Positions 25,496 to 35,619 of a stretch of 43,865 nucleotides of DNA are shown here, one piece after another. The notes beneath the pieces are model-generated. The model had not been told where the DNA came from. It saw nothing but the letters and a program-made list of their open reading frames with translations, and did not search any database. The stretch lies in contig NZ_AVPT01000022.1 in NCBI RefSeq assembly GCF_000768335.1, forward strand, positions 1 through 43,865, in the 5' to 3' direction. The number at the start of each line of letters is the position of its first letter. Position 1 is the stretch's first letter. Position numbers and translations under genes: made by a program. The DNA is from Lysobacter arseniciresistens ZS79 (GTDB lineage: Bacteria > Pseudomonadota > Gammaproteobacteria > Xanthomonadales > Xanthomonadaceae).

Positions 25496-27843
25496 GCGGC
25501 TTCCGCCCCGGTTGCCAGCGGTCGCGGCACGATCAGCAGCGCCAGCACGAAGTTGAACAGCACACCCAGCGCCACCGTGCCGCCGATCGCGCGCAGCACC
25601 GGGATGCTCGACGCCGCCAGCAGCGAGAACACCAGCAGCGTGGTCAGGCTGCAGACGATGATCGCGTGCAGCGCGCGCAGCTGTTCGGCGCGGCCGTCGC
25701 CGGCGTGGTCGAAGAACAGCGCGTAGTCGAGCCCGAGGCCGGCGCCGAGGATCAGCGCGACCAGATGGAACAGGTTGAGCTCGACCCCGCCGGCGCGCAG
25801 CACCGCCAGCACCAGCACTGTGGTCAGTAGCATCGGCGCGAGCACGCGCAGCACCCGCGCCGGCGAGCGCAGCGCGACCCACACCGTCGCCGCCAGCAGC
25901 AGCGCGGCCAGCGCCAGCGCCCACAGCACGCGCCCGCGGTATTCGGCGACCAGCGATTCGGACGCCTGCTTGAGGTCGAGCAGTTGCGCGCCGGCCCCCT
26001 CGACCACGCGCGCGACCGCGGCCGGGTCGGCGATCCCGCCCAGCGCGACCAGCGCGGTCGCGTCGGAGTCGCCGCGCAGCAGCAGGCCGTCGACACGCGC
26101 CGCCAGCGGCGTGCCGGCGAGGTCGTCGACGGTCAGCGGATCGGTCTCGCGGGCGGCGGCGACGTCGGCCAGGAACGGCGCGAACACGTCGTCCCGGAAC
26201 GGGCTGGCCGCGACCGCTTCGGCGAGGTCGGCGCGCAGCGTCCGCGCGTCCGGCAGCCGCGCCTGCCGCGCGCGCTGGGTCGCCGCGCTCGGCAGGTAGC
26301 GGGCGGCGTGGTCGAAGCCGGTGATTGCACCATCGGCGCGAAGCTGTTCCAGCGTCGGCTGCAGGCGCTCGGCGGCCTGCAGCGCGGCTTCGGCATCGTC
26401 GCCGCGCAGCGCGACCAGGTAACGCACGTCGGGCGCGCCGAGCTCGGCCCGCAGTTGTGCGTCGCGCGCCAGCGCGGCGGCCGGCACCGGGGTCAGCTTC
26501 GACAGATCGTTCTGCCAGAACGGGTCGGGCGCGAACCACGCGACCGCGCCGGCCACCAGCGCCACCGCCAATCCGCCGGCGAGGCCGAGGTGCGGCCAGC
26601 GCGCGCGCCGGGTCCATGCGCGGCCGAGCCAGCCGATGTCGGCGACGTCGCGCGGGGCCGGGTCGATCAGCCCCGGCAGCAGGAAGCGCGTGGCCAGCGC
26701 GGCCACGCCGAGCCCAACCACGGTGAACACCGCCAGTTGCTCCAGTCCTTCGACGCCCGACACGAGGAAGGTCAGGTAGGCGATGCAGGTCGCCGCCACA
26801 CCGGTGCCGAGCGTCGGCCACAGCGCGCGCGCGCTGGCCCACGGCGACAGCCCCGGCCGCTGGTGGCTGAACAGATGGATCGGGTAGTCCTGGGCGACGC
26901 CGATCAGGGTGAAACCGAACGCGACGGTGATGCCATGCACGCCATCGAAGCCCAGCGCGACCGCCGCCAGCCCGGCGAGGCCGCCGCTGGCCAGCGGCAG
27001 CGCGCCCAGCAGCGGCGCCTTCCAGCTGCGGTAGGCCAGCGCCAGCAGCAGCACGAACACCAGCGTGTCGAGGCTGCCGACGCGACTGGCCTCGCGCGCG
27101 GTGCGCCCACCGACCTCGACCGAGAACGCACCCGGCCCGGTCATCTCCAGCCGCGCGTCGCTGTCGCCGCGGAGGTCGTCGAACGCGGCCCGGATCGCCG
27201 CGACGGCCTCTTCCTGGCCGGCCGGGTCGAAGCCGGCGGCGCGGGTCTGCACCGCCAGCAGTGCCTGCTCGCCGGCGTCGTCGAACCAGACGCCGTGCAG
27301 GGTCTGCGGGGCGTCGGCCGGCTGCCAGCTCTCGGCCAGCGCCAGCGTCTCCAGCGTCGGGTCGGCCGGCAGCAGCGGCTCGACCAGCGCCGCCACCGGC
27401 GAGCCGAGGTCCTGCACGCGCGCCTGCAGCTGGGCGTCGAGGTAGGCGGCATCGAGCGGCTGGCGATCAAGCGTCGGCGACAGCAGGTAGCGGTACGGCC
27501 GCAGGTTCTCGGGAATTGCGTCGAGTCCGGCGGCGCCGCCGTTGGCGACCAGCACGAAACGCGGGTCGCCGGCGAGCGCGTCGCGCAGCGCGGCGGATTG
27601 CGCGGCCAGCGTTTCCGGCGTGTCGCCCGACAGCGCCAACAGCAGCAGGCGTGAGCCGGGGCCCTCGCCGAGCTCGTCGATCAGCAATTTCTGCGCCGGC
27701 GTGCGCGCCTCCGGCATGAACTTGCGCAGGTCGCCGCTGAGCTGCAGTCGCGGCGCGACCAGCCAGCCGGCCAGCAACAGCAGCGCAAGCCAGGCCAGCG
27801 CGAGACCGAGCCGTCGCGCCGGGGGCGAACCGGGCATCGCCAT
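25492..27843 (-). CDS. MMPL/RND-type predicted exporter (COG4258)
   Basis: This 783-residue protein has a typical two-fold layout: one helix at about 13-29, a large periplasmic domain (about 30-230), a block of five or six helices, a second helix near 410, a second periplasmic domain and a final block of five or six helices. DYALFFDHAGDG in the last block and VAQDYPIHLFSHQRPG in the first are the paired transmembrane motifs of this family. Aryl-polyene clusters regularly carry one such exporter, thought to move the aryl-polyene lipid across the inner membrane towards the outer membrane. It shares one base with the LolA-like stop (TGATG) and 4 bp with the dehydratase that follows. Confidence 0.92.
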   Translation of the reverse strand: MAMPGSPPARRLGLALAWLALLLLAGWLVAPRLQLSGDLRKFMPEARTPAQKLLIDELGEGPGSRLLLLALSGDTPETLAAQSAALRDALAGDPRFVLVANGGAAGLDAIPENLRPYRYLLSPTLDRQPLDAAYLDAQLQARVQDLGSPVAALVEPLLPADPTLETLALAESWQPADAPQTLHGVWFDDAGEQALLAVQTRAAGFDPAGQEEAVAAIRAAFDDLRGDSDARLEMTGPGAFSVEVGGRTAREASRVGSLDTLVFVLLLALAYRSWKAPLLGALPLASGGLAGLAAVALGFDGVHGITVAFGFTLIGVAQDYPIHLFSHQRPGLSPWASARALWPTLGTGVAATCIAYLTFLVSGVEGLEQLAVFTVVGLGVAALATRFLLPGLIDPAPRDVADIGWLGRAWTRRARWPHLGLAGGLAVALVAGAVAWFAPDPFWQNDLSKLTPVPAAALARDAQLRAELGAPDVRYLVALRGDDAEAALQAAERLQPTLEQLRADGAITGFDHAARYLPSAATQRARQARLPDARTLRADLAEAVAASPFRDDVFAPFLADVAAARETDPLTVDDLAGTPLAARVDGLLLRGDSDATALVALGGIADPAAVARVVEGAGAQLLDLKQASESLVAEYRGRVLWALALAALLLAATVWVALRSPARVLRVLAPMLLTTVLVLAVLRAGGVELNLFHLVALILGAGLGLDYALFFDHAGDGRAEQLRALHAIIVCSLTTLLVFSLLAASSIPVLRAIGGTVALGVLFNFVLALLIVPRPLATGAEAA

Positions 27844-28529
27844 CAGTCGGCCGCGTCCGCGCCGTGGCAGATCGCGACGAAGCGGCTGGCGTCGGCGATC
27901 TCCGCCGCCGCGGTCGCGGCGCTGGCCAGCAGGGTGCGCTGCGGATCGGCCTCGCCGGGGCTGCGGGTCTCGATGCAGCGCAGTTCGGCGCCGCGGCCGT
28001 GCAGGGTGATGTCGCGGACCTTCCCGGCCAGCGCGGCCTGGCGCGGCACCAGGGTCAGCACCCAGTCCTGGCGGGTGCCGTCGCTGCTGGCGGTGTAGTG
28101 GCTCTCCAGTTGCTCGCGGTCACCCGACAGCAGCGCGCCGAAACTCGCCTGCAGGCCGGCCAGCTCGGGCGCGCGCGACAGCGGGACGGTGCGCGGCGAC
28201 TTGCCGTCGCGGGCGATGGTGGCGGCACCGGCACGGATCGTGGTGGTCTCGGCGTACGGCGCGCGCACCTCGCGCACCAGCACGTCGTCCTCGGGCCGGC
28301 GGTACTCGCCGCTCAGCCGCAGCGGGTGCTTGAGCAGGCGCGACTCGCGCAGTTCGACGAAGTTGGTCCGCATCGGCGCCGGCCGAGCCAGCCGCTCGAG
28401 GATCCAGCCGGTGGTGACCGGGTCGCCGGTGGCCGCCGCGCCGGCCTGTTCAGCCGCCGCGGCGGGGCGCGAGCCGGTCGCGGCCAGCAACACCAGCAGG
28501 CAAGCGGTCGTGGTCGTGCTCGTTCGCAT
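27843..28529 (-). CDS. LolA-like periplasmic carrier protein
   Basis: This 228-residue protein starts with a signal peptide (TTTTACLLVLLAATGSRPAA). Then comes FVELRESRLLKHPLRLSGEY with PYAETTTIRAG, the strand pattern of LolA/LolA-like carriers, and a C-terminal half with QDWVLTLVPRQAALAGKVRD. In aryl-polyene clusters LolA-like proteins are thought to carry the lipid through the periplasm after the MMPL exporter. The start chosen, the ATG at 28529, gives the signal peptide but lies 80 bases inside the end of the acyltransferase gene, and no strong ribosome site is visible. Translation is probably coupled. Confidence 0.82.
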   Translation of the reverse strand: MRTSTTTTACLLVLLAATGSRPAAAAEQAGAAATGDPVTTGWILERLARPAPMRTNFVELRESRLLKHPLRLSGEYRRPEDDVLVREVRAPYAETTTIRAGAATIARDGKSPRTVPLSRAPELAGLQASFGALLSGDREQLESHYTASSDGTRQDWVLTLVPRQAALAGKVRDITLHGRGAELRCIETRSPGEADPQRTLLASAATAAAEIADASRFVAICHGADAAD

Positions 28530-29427
28530 GGTCGGTCTGCCAGAAGTCGTAGAAGTTGAACCAGTTGTACGGCGCGCTGCGTGCATGGTGCGCCAACCGC
28601 GTGGCGTAGCGCTGGACCAGCTCGGCCAGCATCGCCGCGCGCTGCGGCCGCGGCATCTCGATGCCCTCGCTGAACACCTCGAACGCGAGGTCGTAGCGAC
28701 GCCCGCCGCGGTACAGGCCGAACGCCAGCACCACCGGCACCTTCAGCACCGAGGCGATCAGCCACGGCGCCACCGGGAAGCGCGCGGTCCCGCCGAGGAA
28801 GTTCGCCGGCTGCGACGGCTGGCCCGGGTGGGTGCGGTCGACCAGCAGCGCGACCAGCGCGCCAGCCTCGGTCGCCTCGCGGATCGCCATCACGATCGAC
28901 GGGCCGTCCTGGCCGGCGTCGATCACGGTGCGCGCGATCTCGGGGTTGAGCGCGTCCAGCAGCTGGGTCATCGCCGGGTTGTGGGACTTGTCGAGCACCA
29001 CCCGCACGGTGATGTCGGGGCGGCGCCGGGCCAGCACCCGCAGCACCTCGAAACTGCCCAGGTGCGAGCCGAACATCAGCACGCCACGGCCGCGGTCCAT
29101 CTGCGCGTGCAGCGCCTCCAGCCCGTCGATGCCGACGTCGAACCGCTCCATCTGGCCGCTGAGCATGAACACCCGGTCGAGGATGGTCGCGGCGAACGCG
29201 TGGATATGGCGGGCGACATCGGACAGCCCCGCCGGCCGCCCCAGCACGCGTCGCAGGTAGTCGCGCGAGGCGGCGCGCTCGGGGCCGCGCACCAGCAGGA
29301 AATACAGCGTGATCGGGTACAGCAGCAGCCGGGCGACGGCGCGGCCGCCGTAGCGGGCGATGCTGCGGATCAGCCAGATCGCGAACCAGCCGCCGCCCTC
29401 GGGGCGCTGCTTCCAGTCGGCGCTCAC
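28450..29427 (-). CDS. LpxL/HtrB-like acyltransferase
   Basis: This 325-residue protein belongs to the lysophospholipid/lipid A acyltransferase family (COG4261 type). It has an N-terminal membrane anchor (about 33-46) and the catalytic H-x4-E motif at His122-Glu127 in FGSHLGSFEVL. VALLVDRTHPGQPS and FLGGTARFPVAPWLIA follow, and the family end SAPYNWFNFYDFWQ is present. It probably transfers the finished polyene from ACP to a lipid acceptor. The start is a GTG at 29427 that overlaps the dehydratase stop (GTGA). After FYDFWQ there are about 27 extra residues, which exist because the frame runs on into the LolA-like gene. Confidence 0.88.
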   Translation of the reverse strand: MSADWKQRPEGGGWFAIWLIRSIARYGGRAVARLLLYPITLYFLLVRGPERAASRDYLRRVLGRPAGLSDVARHIHAFAATILDRVFMLSGQMERFDVGIDGLEALHAQMDRGRGVLMFGSHLGSFEVLRVLARRRPDITVRVVLDKSHNPAMTQLLDALNPEIARTVIDAGQDGPSIVMAIREATEAGALVALLVDRTHPGQPSQPANFLGGTARFPVAPWLIASVLKVPVVLAFGLYRGGRRYDLAFEVFSEGIEMPRPQRAAMLAELVQRYATRLAHHARSAPYNWFNFYDFWQTDHANEHDHDRLPAGVAGRDRLAPRRGG

Positions 29428-29762
29428 GGCGTCGCCCCGTGGCCGGCGACCACCTCGCCACTGGCCAGCAAGACATCGCCGCGCAGCACCCGGAAGCGCC
29501 AGCGCGACGGCGTGTCGGCCGCAACCGCTCCGGCCGCGACCGGCTCGACCACGTCCAGCTCGACCCGCGCCGCCTCGCCCGGCAGCAGCGGCTGCAGGAA
29601 CTTCACCTGCGGCAGCCGCAGGCCCGCCGGCAGCGCGCCATGGCGCGACTCGATCGCCTCCAGCACGCGGTCCAGCACCACAACGCCGGGCACCAGCGGG
29701 CGGCCGGGGAAGTGCCCGGGCAGGCTCGGATGGTCGGCGGGGATGGTGAACGACAGGGACAC
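29424..29762 (-). CDS. ApeI-like 3-hydroxyacyl-ACP dehydratase (FabZ-like hotdog)
   Basis: This 112-residue single hotdog domain carries GHFPGRPLVPGVVVLD, the FabZ/FabA active-site segment with His17, then KFLQPLLPGEAARVEL. It lacks the rest of a FabZ protein, as ApeI does. With the ApeP-like protein it should dehydrate 3-hydroxyacyl-ACP during polyene extension. It overlaps the acyltransferase start by 4 bp and lies 63 bases after the COG4648 gene... in operon order it is downstream of ACP and COG4648, on the same strand for the latter two's partner genes and read leftwards. Confidence 0.85.
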   Translation of the reverse strand: MSLSFTIPADHPSLPGHFPGRPLVPGVVVLDRVLEAIESRHGALPAGLRLPQVKFLQPLLPGEAARVELDVVEPVAAGAVAADTPSRWRFRVLRGDVLLASGEVVAGHGATP

Positions 29763-29825
29763 GGCGGCGCACGCGAGGCTTTCGGGGCCGCAAGGATAAG
29801 ACAGCCGCGCGGCCGCGACCCGGGC

Positions 29826-30518
29826 TCAGTCGAACAGGGTCCGCCAGAACGCCGGCCCGAGCCCGGCCATGCGGCGCAGGAAATCCGGGAAGTCGCGGTA
29901 CGGCCGGTCCGGGAAGCGCCGCTTGCGGTACACGTACTCGCCGATGAAGAAGCCGCCGACGATCCCGTAGTTGAGCAGGTTGGCGAACCACGACCAGGCT
30001 TCCTGCGGCACCGTCACCAGCGGCGGATGGCCCATCCGCACCAGCAGCCCGTCGGGCACCGCGACCAGCGCCAGCACGCCGTTGGCCAGCGCCAGACCCG
30101 CCAGCAGCAGCGACCACAGCAGCGTCAGCCGGCGCGTGTAGGCCTTGAGGTCGGGCCGCAGCGCCGCCGGTTCGCAGCCCTCCAGTCCGGAGACAATCCG
30201 GCTGATCAGCGGCACCCGGCCACCGCCGAGGCTGCGGCCGAACCACCATGCCAGCAGCGCGGTGAACACCATCGGCGGGGCCAGCAGCAGCAGCGCCGGC
30301 ACCGGGCTGTCGCGCACAACCCACAACCCCGCCAGCAGCGCCGCCAGCAGCAGCCACGCCCATGCGCGCGGCCGCGCCAGCGGGGCCAGCAGGACGATCA
30401 GCGCAAGGTCGGCCAGCGCCAGCAGCGCGACCGTGCCGCCGCCATCGGTGCTGGCCCAGTGCGCCAGCAGCGGATAGGCGATCGCGAGCAGCAGCCGCAG
30501 CGCGACGAGCGGGGTCAC
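29826..30518 (-). CDS. COG4648 membrane protein of aryl-polyene clusters
   Basis: This 230-residue protein has about six hydrophobic helices (near 5-20, 30-60, 65-90, 130-150 and 175-195) and a charged C-terminus with EYVYRKRRFPDRPYRDFPDF. Between the helices are FGRSLGGGRVPLISRI and RPDLKAYTRRLTLLWS, as in the predicted membrane proteins that accompany ACP genes in aryl-polyene clusters. The function is unknown. The start is a GTG at 30518, 15 bases after the ACP stop, with no clear ribosome site; translational coupling to the ACP gene is likely. Confidence 0.8.
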   Translation of the reverse strand: MTPLVALRLLLAIAYPLLAHWASTDGGGTVALLALADLALIVLLAPLARPRAWAWLLLAALLAGLWVVRDSPVPALLLLAPPMVFTALLAWWFGRSLGGGRVPLISRIVSGLEGCEPAALRPDLKAYTRRLTLLWSLLLAGLALANGVLALVAVPDGLLVRMGHPPLVTVPQEAWSWFANLLNYGIVGGFFIGEYVYRKRRFPDRPYRDFPDFLRRMAGLGPAFWRTLFD

Positions 30519-30533
30519 CGGCGGGCCGGGCGG

Positions 30534-30803
30534 TCAGCCGGCCCGGTGCTGTTCGATGTGCGCCGACAGCGCGCGCAGCGACGCGAAGATGCGGCGGTTC
30601 TCGTCGCTGTCCGATCGCAGCTGGAAGCCGTACTTCTTGCTGATCGCCAGCGCCAGCTCGAGCGCGTCGATCGAATCCAGCCCGAGCCCGTCACCGAACA
30701 GCGGCGCCTCCGGGTCGATCCCCTCGGGTTGCACGCCCTCCAGGTTCAGGCTCTCGACCAGCAGTTGCGCCAGTTCGTGCTCGGCGGGGCTCTGTGCGGA
30801 CAT
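30534..30803 (-). CDS. Acyl carrier protein of the aryl-polyene pathway
   Basis: This 89-residue protein has the phosphopantetheine attachment site at Ser44 in GLGLDSIDALEL, followed by the acidic helix ALAISKKYGFQL. It carries the growing aryl-polyene chain as a thioester. GGAAG six bases upstream of the ATG at 30803 supports the start. It is the first gene of the minus-strand operon and is divergent from the second halogenase-like gene, so its promoter must lie in 30804-30909. E. coli-type clusters have two ACPs; only this one is present here. XanC has this role in Xanthomonas. Confidence 0.93.
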   Translation of the reverse strand: MSAQSPAEHELAQLLVESLNLEGVQPEGIDPEAPLFGDGLGLDSIDALELALAISKKYGFQLRSDSDENRRIFASLRALSAHIEQHRAG

Positions 30804-30896
30804 CGGGTGCTTCCAGTGTGGTGGTGACGATGGCGGCAACGATCCGCGATCGGCCGGCCCGGCGCAACCGGCGGCCGCGCCGCGGCGGGCGCCAAG

Positions 30897-30902
30897 TATC
30901 AT
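30897..30902 (+). promoter_or_regulatory. -10 box TATCAT placed for a leaderless halogenase-like mRNA
   Basis: TATCAT ends seven bases before the ATG at 30910. The gap (GCCGCGC) holds no ribosome site. An in-frame ATG overlapping the box at 30901 is the alternative start. Confidence 0.5.
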
Positions 30903-30909
30903 GCCGCGC

Positions 30910-32319
30910 ATGACCGTGCCCGACCCCGCCGCAACCGCTTCCGCCGACTCCATCGCGCATCCCGACGTGCTCGTCATCGGCGGCGGCCCGGCAGGGTCCA
31001 CCATCGCCACCCTGCTCGCGCGCAAGGGCTGGCAGGTCACGATGCTGGAAAAGGACCGGCACCCGCGCTTCCACATCGGCGAGTCGCTGCTGCCGATGAA
31101 CATGCCGATCCTCGAACGCCTCGGCGTGCTCGAACAGGTGCGAGGGATCGGCGTGCTCAAGCTCGGCGCCGACTTCCCGGTCGACGACGGCAGCTACAAC
31201 GGCTTCCCGTTCAAGCGCGCGCTTGGCGACAGCCCGGGCTACGCGTTCCACGTCAAGCGCGCCGAGTTCGACCAGCTGCTGTTCGAGCACGCCCGCGGCG
31301 AAGGCGTCGACGCACGCGACAACGTGCGGGTGGAGCGGGTCGAGCTGGACGACGGCGCGACGCTGGTGCACGCCCGCGGCGAGCACGGCACGCTGCGGTT
31401 CCGGCCGCGCTACCTGGTCGACGCCAGCGGCCGCGACGCCTTCCTCGGCGGCCGGCTCGGGCTCAAGCGGCGCAACCCGCGGCACGCTTCGGCGGCGCTG
31501 TTCAGCCACTACACCGGGGTCGAGCGCCGGCCCGGCGACGACGCCGGCAACGTCAGCATCATCCGACACGAGCACGGCTGGCTGTGGCTGATCCCGCTGC
31601 GCGACGGCGTCACCAGCGTCGGCGCGGTGTGCACGCCGGAGTACCTCAAGCAGCGCCGCGGCGACAGCGAGGCGTTCCTGCAGCAGACGCTGGAGTCGGT
31701 GCCGGCCGCGGCCGAACGCATGCGCGGCGCCAAGCGCGTCGCGCCGGTGCACGCGACCGGCAACTACGCCTACGACTGCAGCCGCATGAGCGGCCCGGGC
31801 TGGATGCTGCTGGGCGATGCGTGGACGTTCGTCGACCCGATGTTCTCCTCCGGCGTGTTCCTGGCGATGAACAGCGCCGAGCTCGGCGCGGGCGCGGTCG
31901 ACACGCTGCTGCGCGAGCCGGCCCGCGAGGCGGCGCTGATGGCGGCGCTGGAGAAGAGGCTCAGCCGCGGCCTCGACGAGTTAAAATGGTTCATCTACCG
32001 CTTCACCTCGCCCACGATGAAGTCGCTGTTCTCGCGCCCGCGCAACGTACTGCAGGTCGAGCAGGCGGTGATCTCGATGCTGGCCGGCGACGTGTTCGAC
32101 GCGCCGGCGGTGCGCTGGCGGCTGCGGCTGTTCCGGCTGATCTACGCGTTTGGCACGCTGAAGACGGCGCCGCAGGCCTGGCGCGCATGGCGCGAGCGGA
32201 AGCGGCAGCCGGCGGTGGCCTTCGGCGGCGACACCCTGCAGGCCGACCCGCCCGCGGCGCCGCGCGCAGGCACCGGCACCCGCGGTTTCGAACCCGGCGA
32301 CGCCGAGGCCGTGCGTTGA
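30910..32319 (+). CDS. Second flavin-dependent halogenase-like oxidoreductase (XanB1-like)
   Basis: This 469-residue flavoprotein has GGGPAG near residue 24, FHIGESLLP (55-63) and the halogenase signature WLWLIP (Trp224-Pro229). Lys84, in VLKLGADF, may match the catalytic lysine of tryptophan halogenases. GDAWTFVDPMFSSGVFLAMN is the second FAD contact. The gene lies directly before the chorismatase gene, as in the Xanthomonas pigB unit, where xanB1 is described as a putative reductase/halogenase; I make that match from memory of gene order and not by alignment. It shares the WxWxIP motif with the protein at 21823 but is shorter and clearly different in sequence. Its stop overlaps the next start (TTGA). 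Confidence 0.82.
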   Translation: MTVPDPAATASADSIAHPDVLVIGGGPAGSTIATLLARKGWQVTMLEKDRHPRFHIGESLLPMNMPILERLGVLEQVRGIGVLKLGADFPVDDGSYNGFPFKRALGDSPGYAFHVKRAEFDQLLFEHARGEGVDARDNVRVERVELDDGATLVHARGEHGTLRFRPRYLVDASGRDAFLGGRLGLKRRNPRHASAALFSHYTGVERRPGDDAGNVSIIRHEHGWLWLIPLRDGVTSVGAVCTPEYLKQRRGDSEAFLQQTLESVPAAAERMRGAKRVAPVHATGNYAYDCSRMSGPGWMLLGDAWTFVDPMFSSGVFLAMNSAELGAGAVDTLLREPAREAALMAALEKRLSRGLDELKWFIYRFTSPTMKSLFSRPRNVLQVEQAVISMLAGDVFDAPAVRWRLRLFRLIYAFGTLKTAPQAWRAWRERKRQPAVAFGGDTLQADPPAAPRAGTGTRGFEPGDAEAVR

Positions 32320-33332
32320 GTACCGCGCCGTTGGACAACGCCGCCGCGACGCCGCGGCTGCAGGTCGACTATCTCGACACCGGCCTCGCCACGCTGCTGC
32401 GCGAGCCCGACGTGCTCGCGGTGTTCGGCTTCGGCGACGCCGCGCCGCGCAGCGACGACCCGCGCTATCTGCAGGTCGGCCTGCAGCCGCACGGTACGGC
32501 GCCGCTGGAGGTCTGGCGTGGCGTCGGCCCGGTCCGCCACGGCCGCGACGGCGACGTGGCCTGGGCATCGGATGGCCGGCTGCAGTTCGGCGCGATCGAG
32601 ATCGACGAGCCGGCGATCGCCGCCGGCGACGACGATATCGGCGCGGCGGCGGCCGAGGCCTACCGGCGCATGCTCGGCTTCATCGATACCAGCGGTTACC
32701 CGCACCTGCTGCGGATCTGGAACTACCTCGACGGCATCACCGAGGGCCGCGACGACGACGAGCGCTACCGCCGCTTCTGCGTCGGCCGCGCCGCCGGGCT
32801 GGGCGGCTTCGAGCCGACCCGGCTGCCGGCGGCGACCGCGATCGGCCGGCTCGACGGCCGGCGCCGGCTGCAGGTGTACTGGCTGGCCGCGAAGGCGCCC
32901 GGCACGCCGCTGGAGAACCCGCGCCAGCTCAGCGCCTACCGCTACCCGCGCCAGTACGGGCCGCAGTCGCCGAGCTTCGCCCGCGCCCTGCTGCCGCCGC
33001 CCGGCAGCGCGATGCCGCTGCTGCTGTCGGGCACCGCCGCGATCGTCGGCCACGAGTCGCGCCACGCCGATTCGGTCGAAACCCAGCTCGACGAGACCCT
33101 GGCCAACTTCGACAGCCTGCTGGCGACCGCCCACGCGCGCCGGCCGTCGCTGCCGACCCGGTTCGGGCCGGGTTCGCGGCTCAAGGTCTACGTCCGCGAC
33201 GCGGCCGAGCTCGCCCACGTCGAGCAGCTGCTGGCCGACCGGCTGGACCCGGCGGTGCCGCGGATCGTGCTGCACGCGGCGATCTGCCGGCGCGAGCTGC
33301 GGATCGAGATCGACGGCGTGCATGACCTTTGA
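32316..33332 (+). CDS. xanB2: XanB2-type chorismatase (3-/4-hydroxybenzoate synthase)
   Basis: This 338-residue protein shows the FkbO/Hyg5/XanB2 chorismatase pattern: LLRIWNYLDGIT, RYRRFCVGRAAG, LPAATAIGRLDG, YPRQYGPQSPSFARA and LSGTAAIVGHESRH. XanB2 of Xanthomonas turns chorismate into 3-hydroxybenzoate, the xanthomonadin precursor and diffusible factor, and 4-hydroxybenzoate for ubiquinone. The older name is pteridine-dependent dioxygenase-like. The only start that fits is a TTG at 32316, whose bases overlap the stop of the upstream gene (TTGA), so translation is probably coupled and kept low. It is the last pigment gene on this side. Which isomer is made cannot be read from the sequence. 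Confidence 0.92.
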   Translation: MSTAPLDNAAATPRLQVDYLDTGLATLLREPDVLAVFGFGDAAPRSDDPRYLQVGLQPHGTAPLEVWRGVGPVRHGRDGDVAWASDGRLQFGAIEIDEPAIAAGDDDIGAAAAEAYRRMLGFIDTSGYPHLLRIWNYLDGITEGRDDDERYRRFCVGRAAGLGGFEPTRLPAATAIGRLDGRRRLQVYWLAAKAPGTPLENPRQLSAYRYPRQYGPQSPSFARALLPPPGSAMPLLLSGTAAIVGHESRHADSVETQLDETLANFDSLLATAHARRPSLPTRFGPGSRLKVYVRDAAELAHVEQLLADRLDPAVPRIVLHAAICRRELRIEIDGVHDL

Positions 33333-33397
33333 GCCGTGCGCGATTGTCCCGCCCGGGCGACCATTCGCCCATCGACCACGCCGTACGGAGAAGTGAC

Positions 33398-35575
<2,178 letters not shown>

Positions 35576-35619
35576 CGTGCGTCTCCCTGCATATCAGTCC
35601 CGGAACAAGCGAGATTGCC

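Noticed and set aside
30910-32319. UbiH-type ubiquinone hydroxylase as the identity of the flavoprotein.
   Set aside because: WLWLIP and the position next to the chorismatase gene favour a halogenase-like protein; the UbiH family signature segments are not evident.
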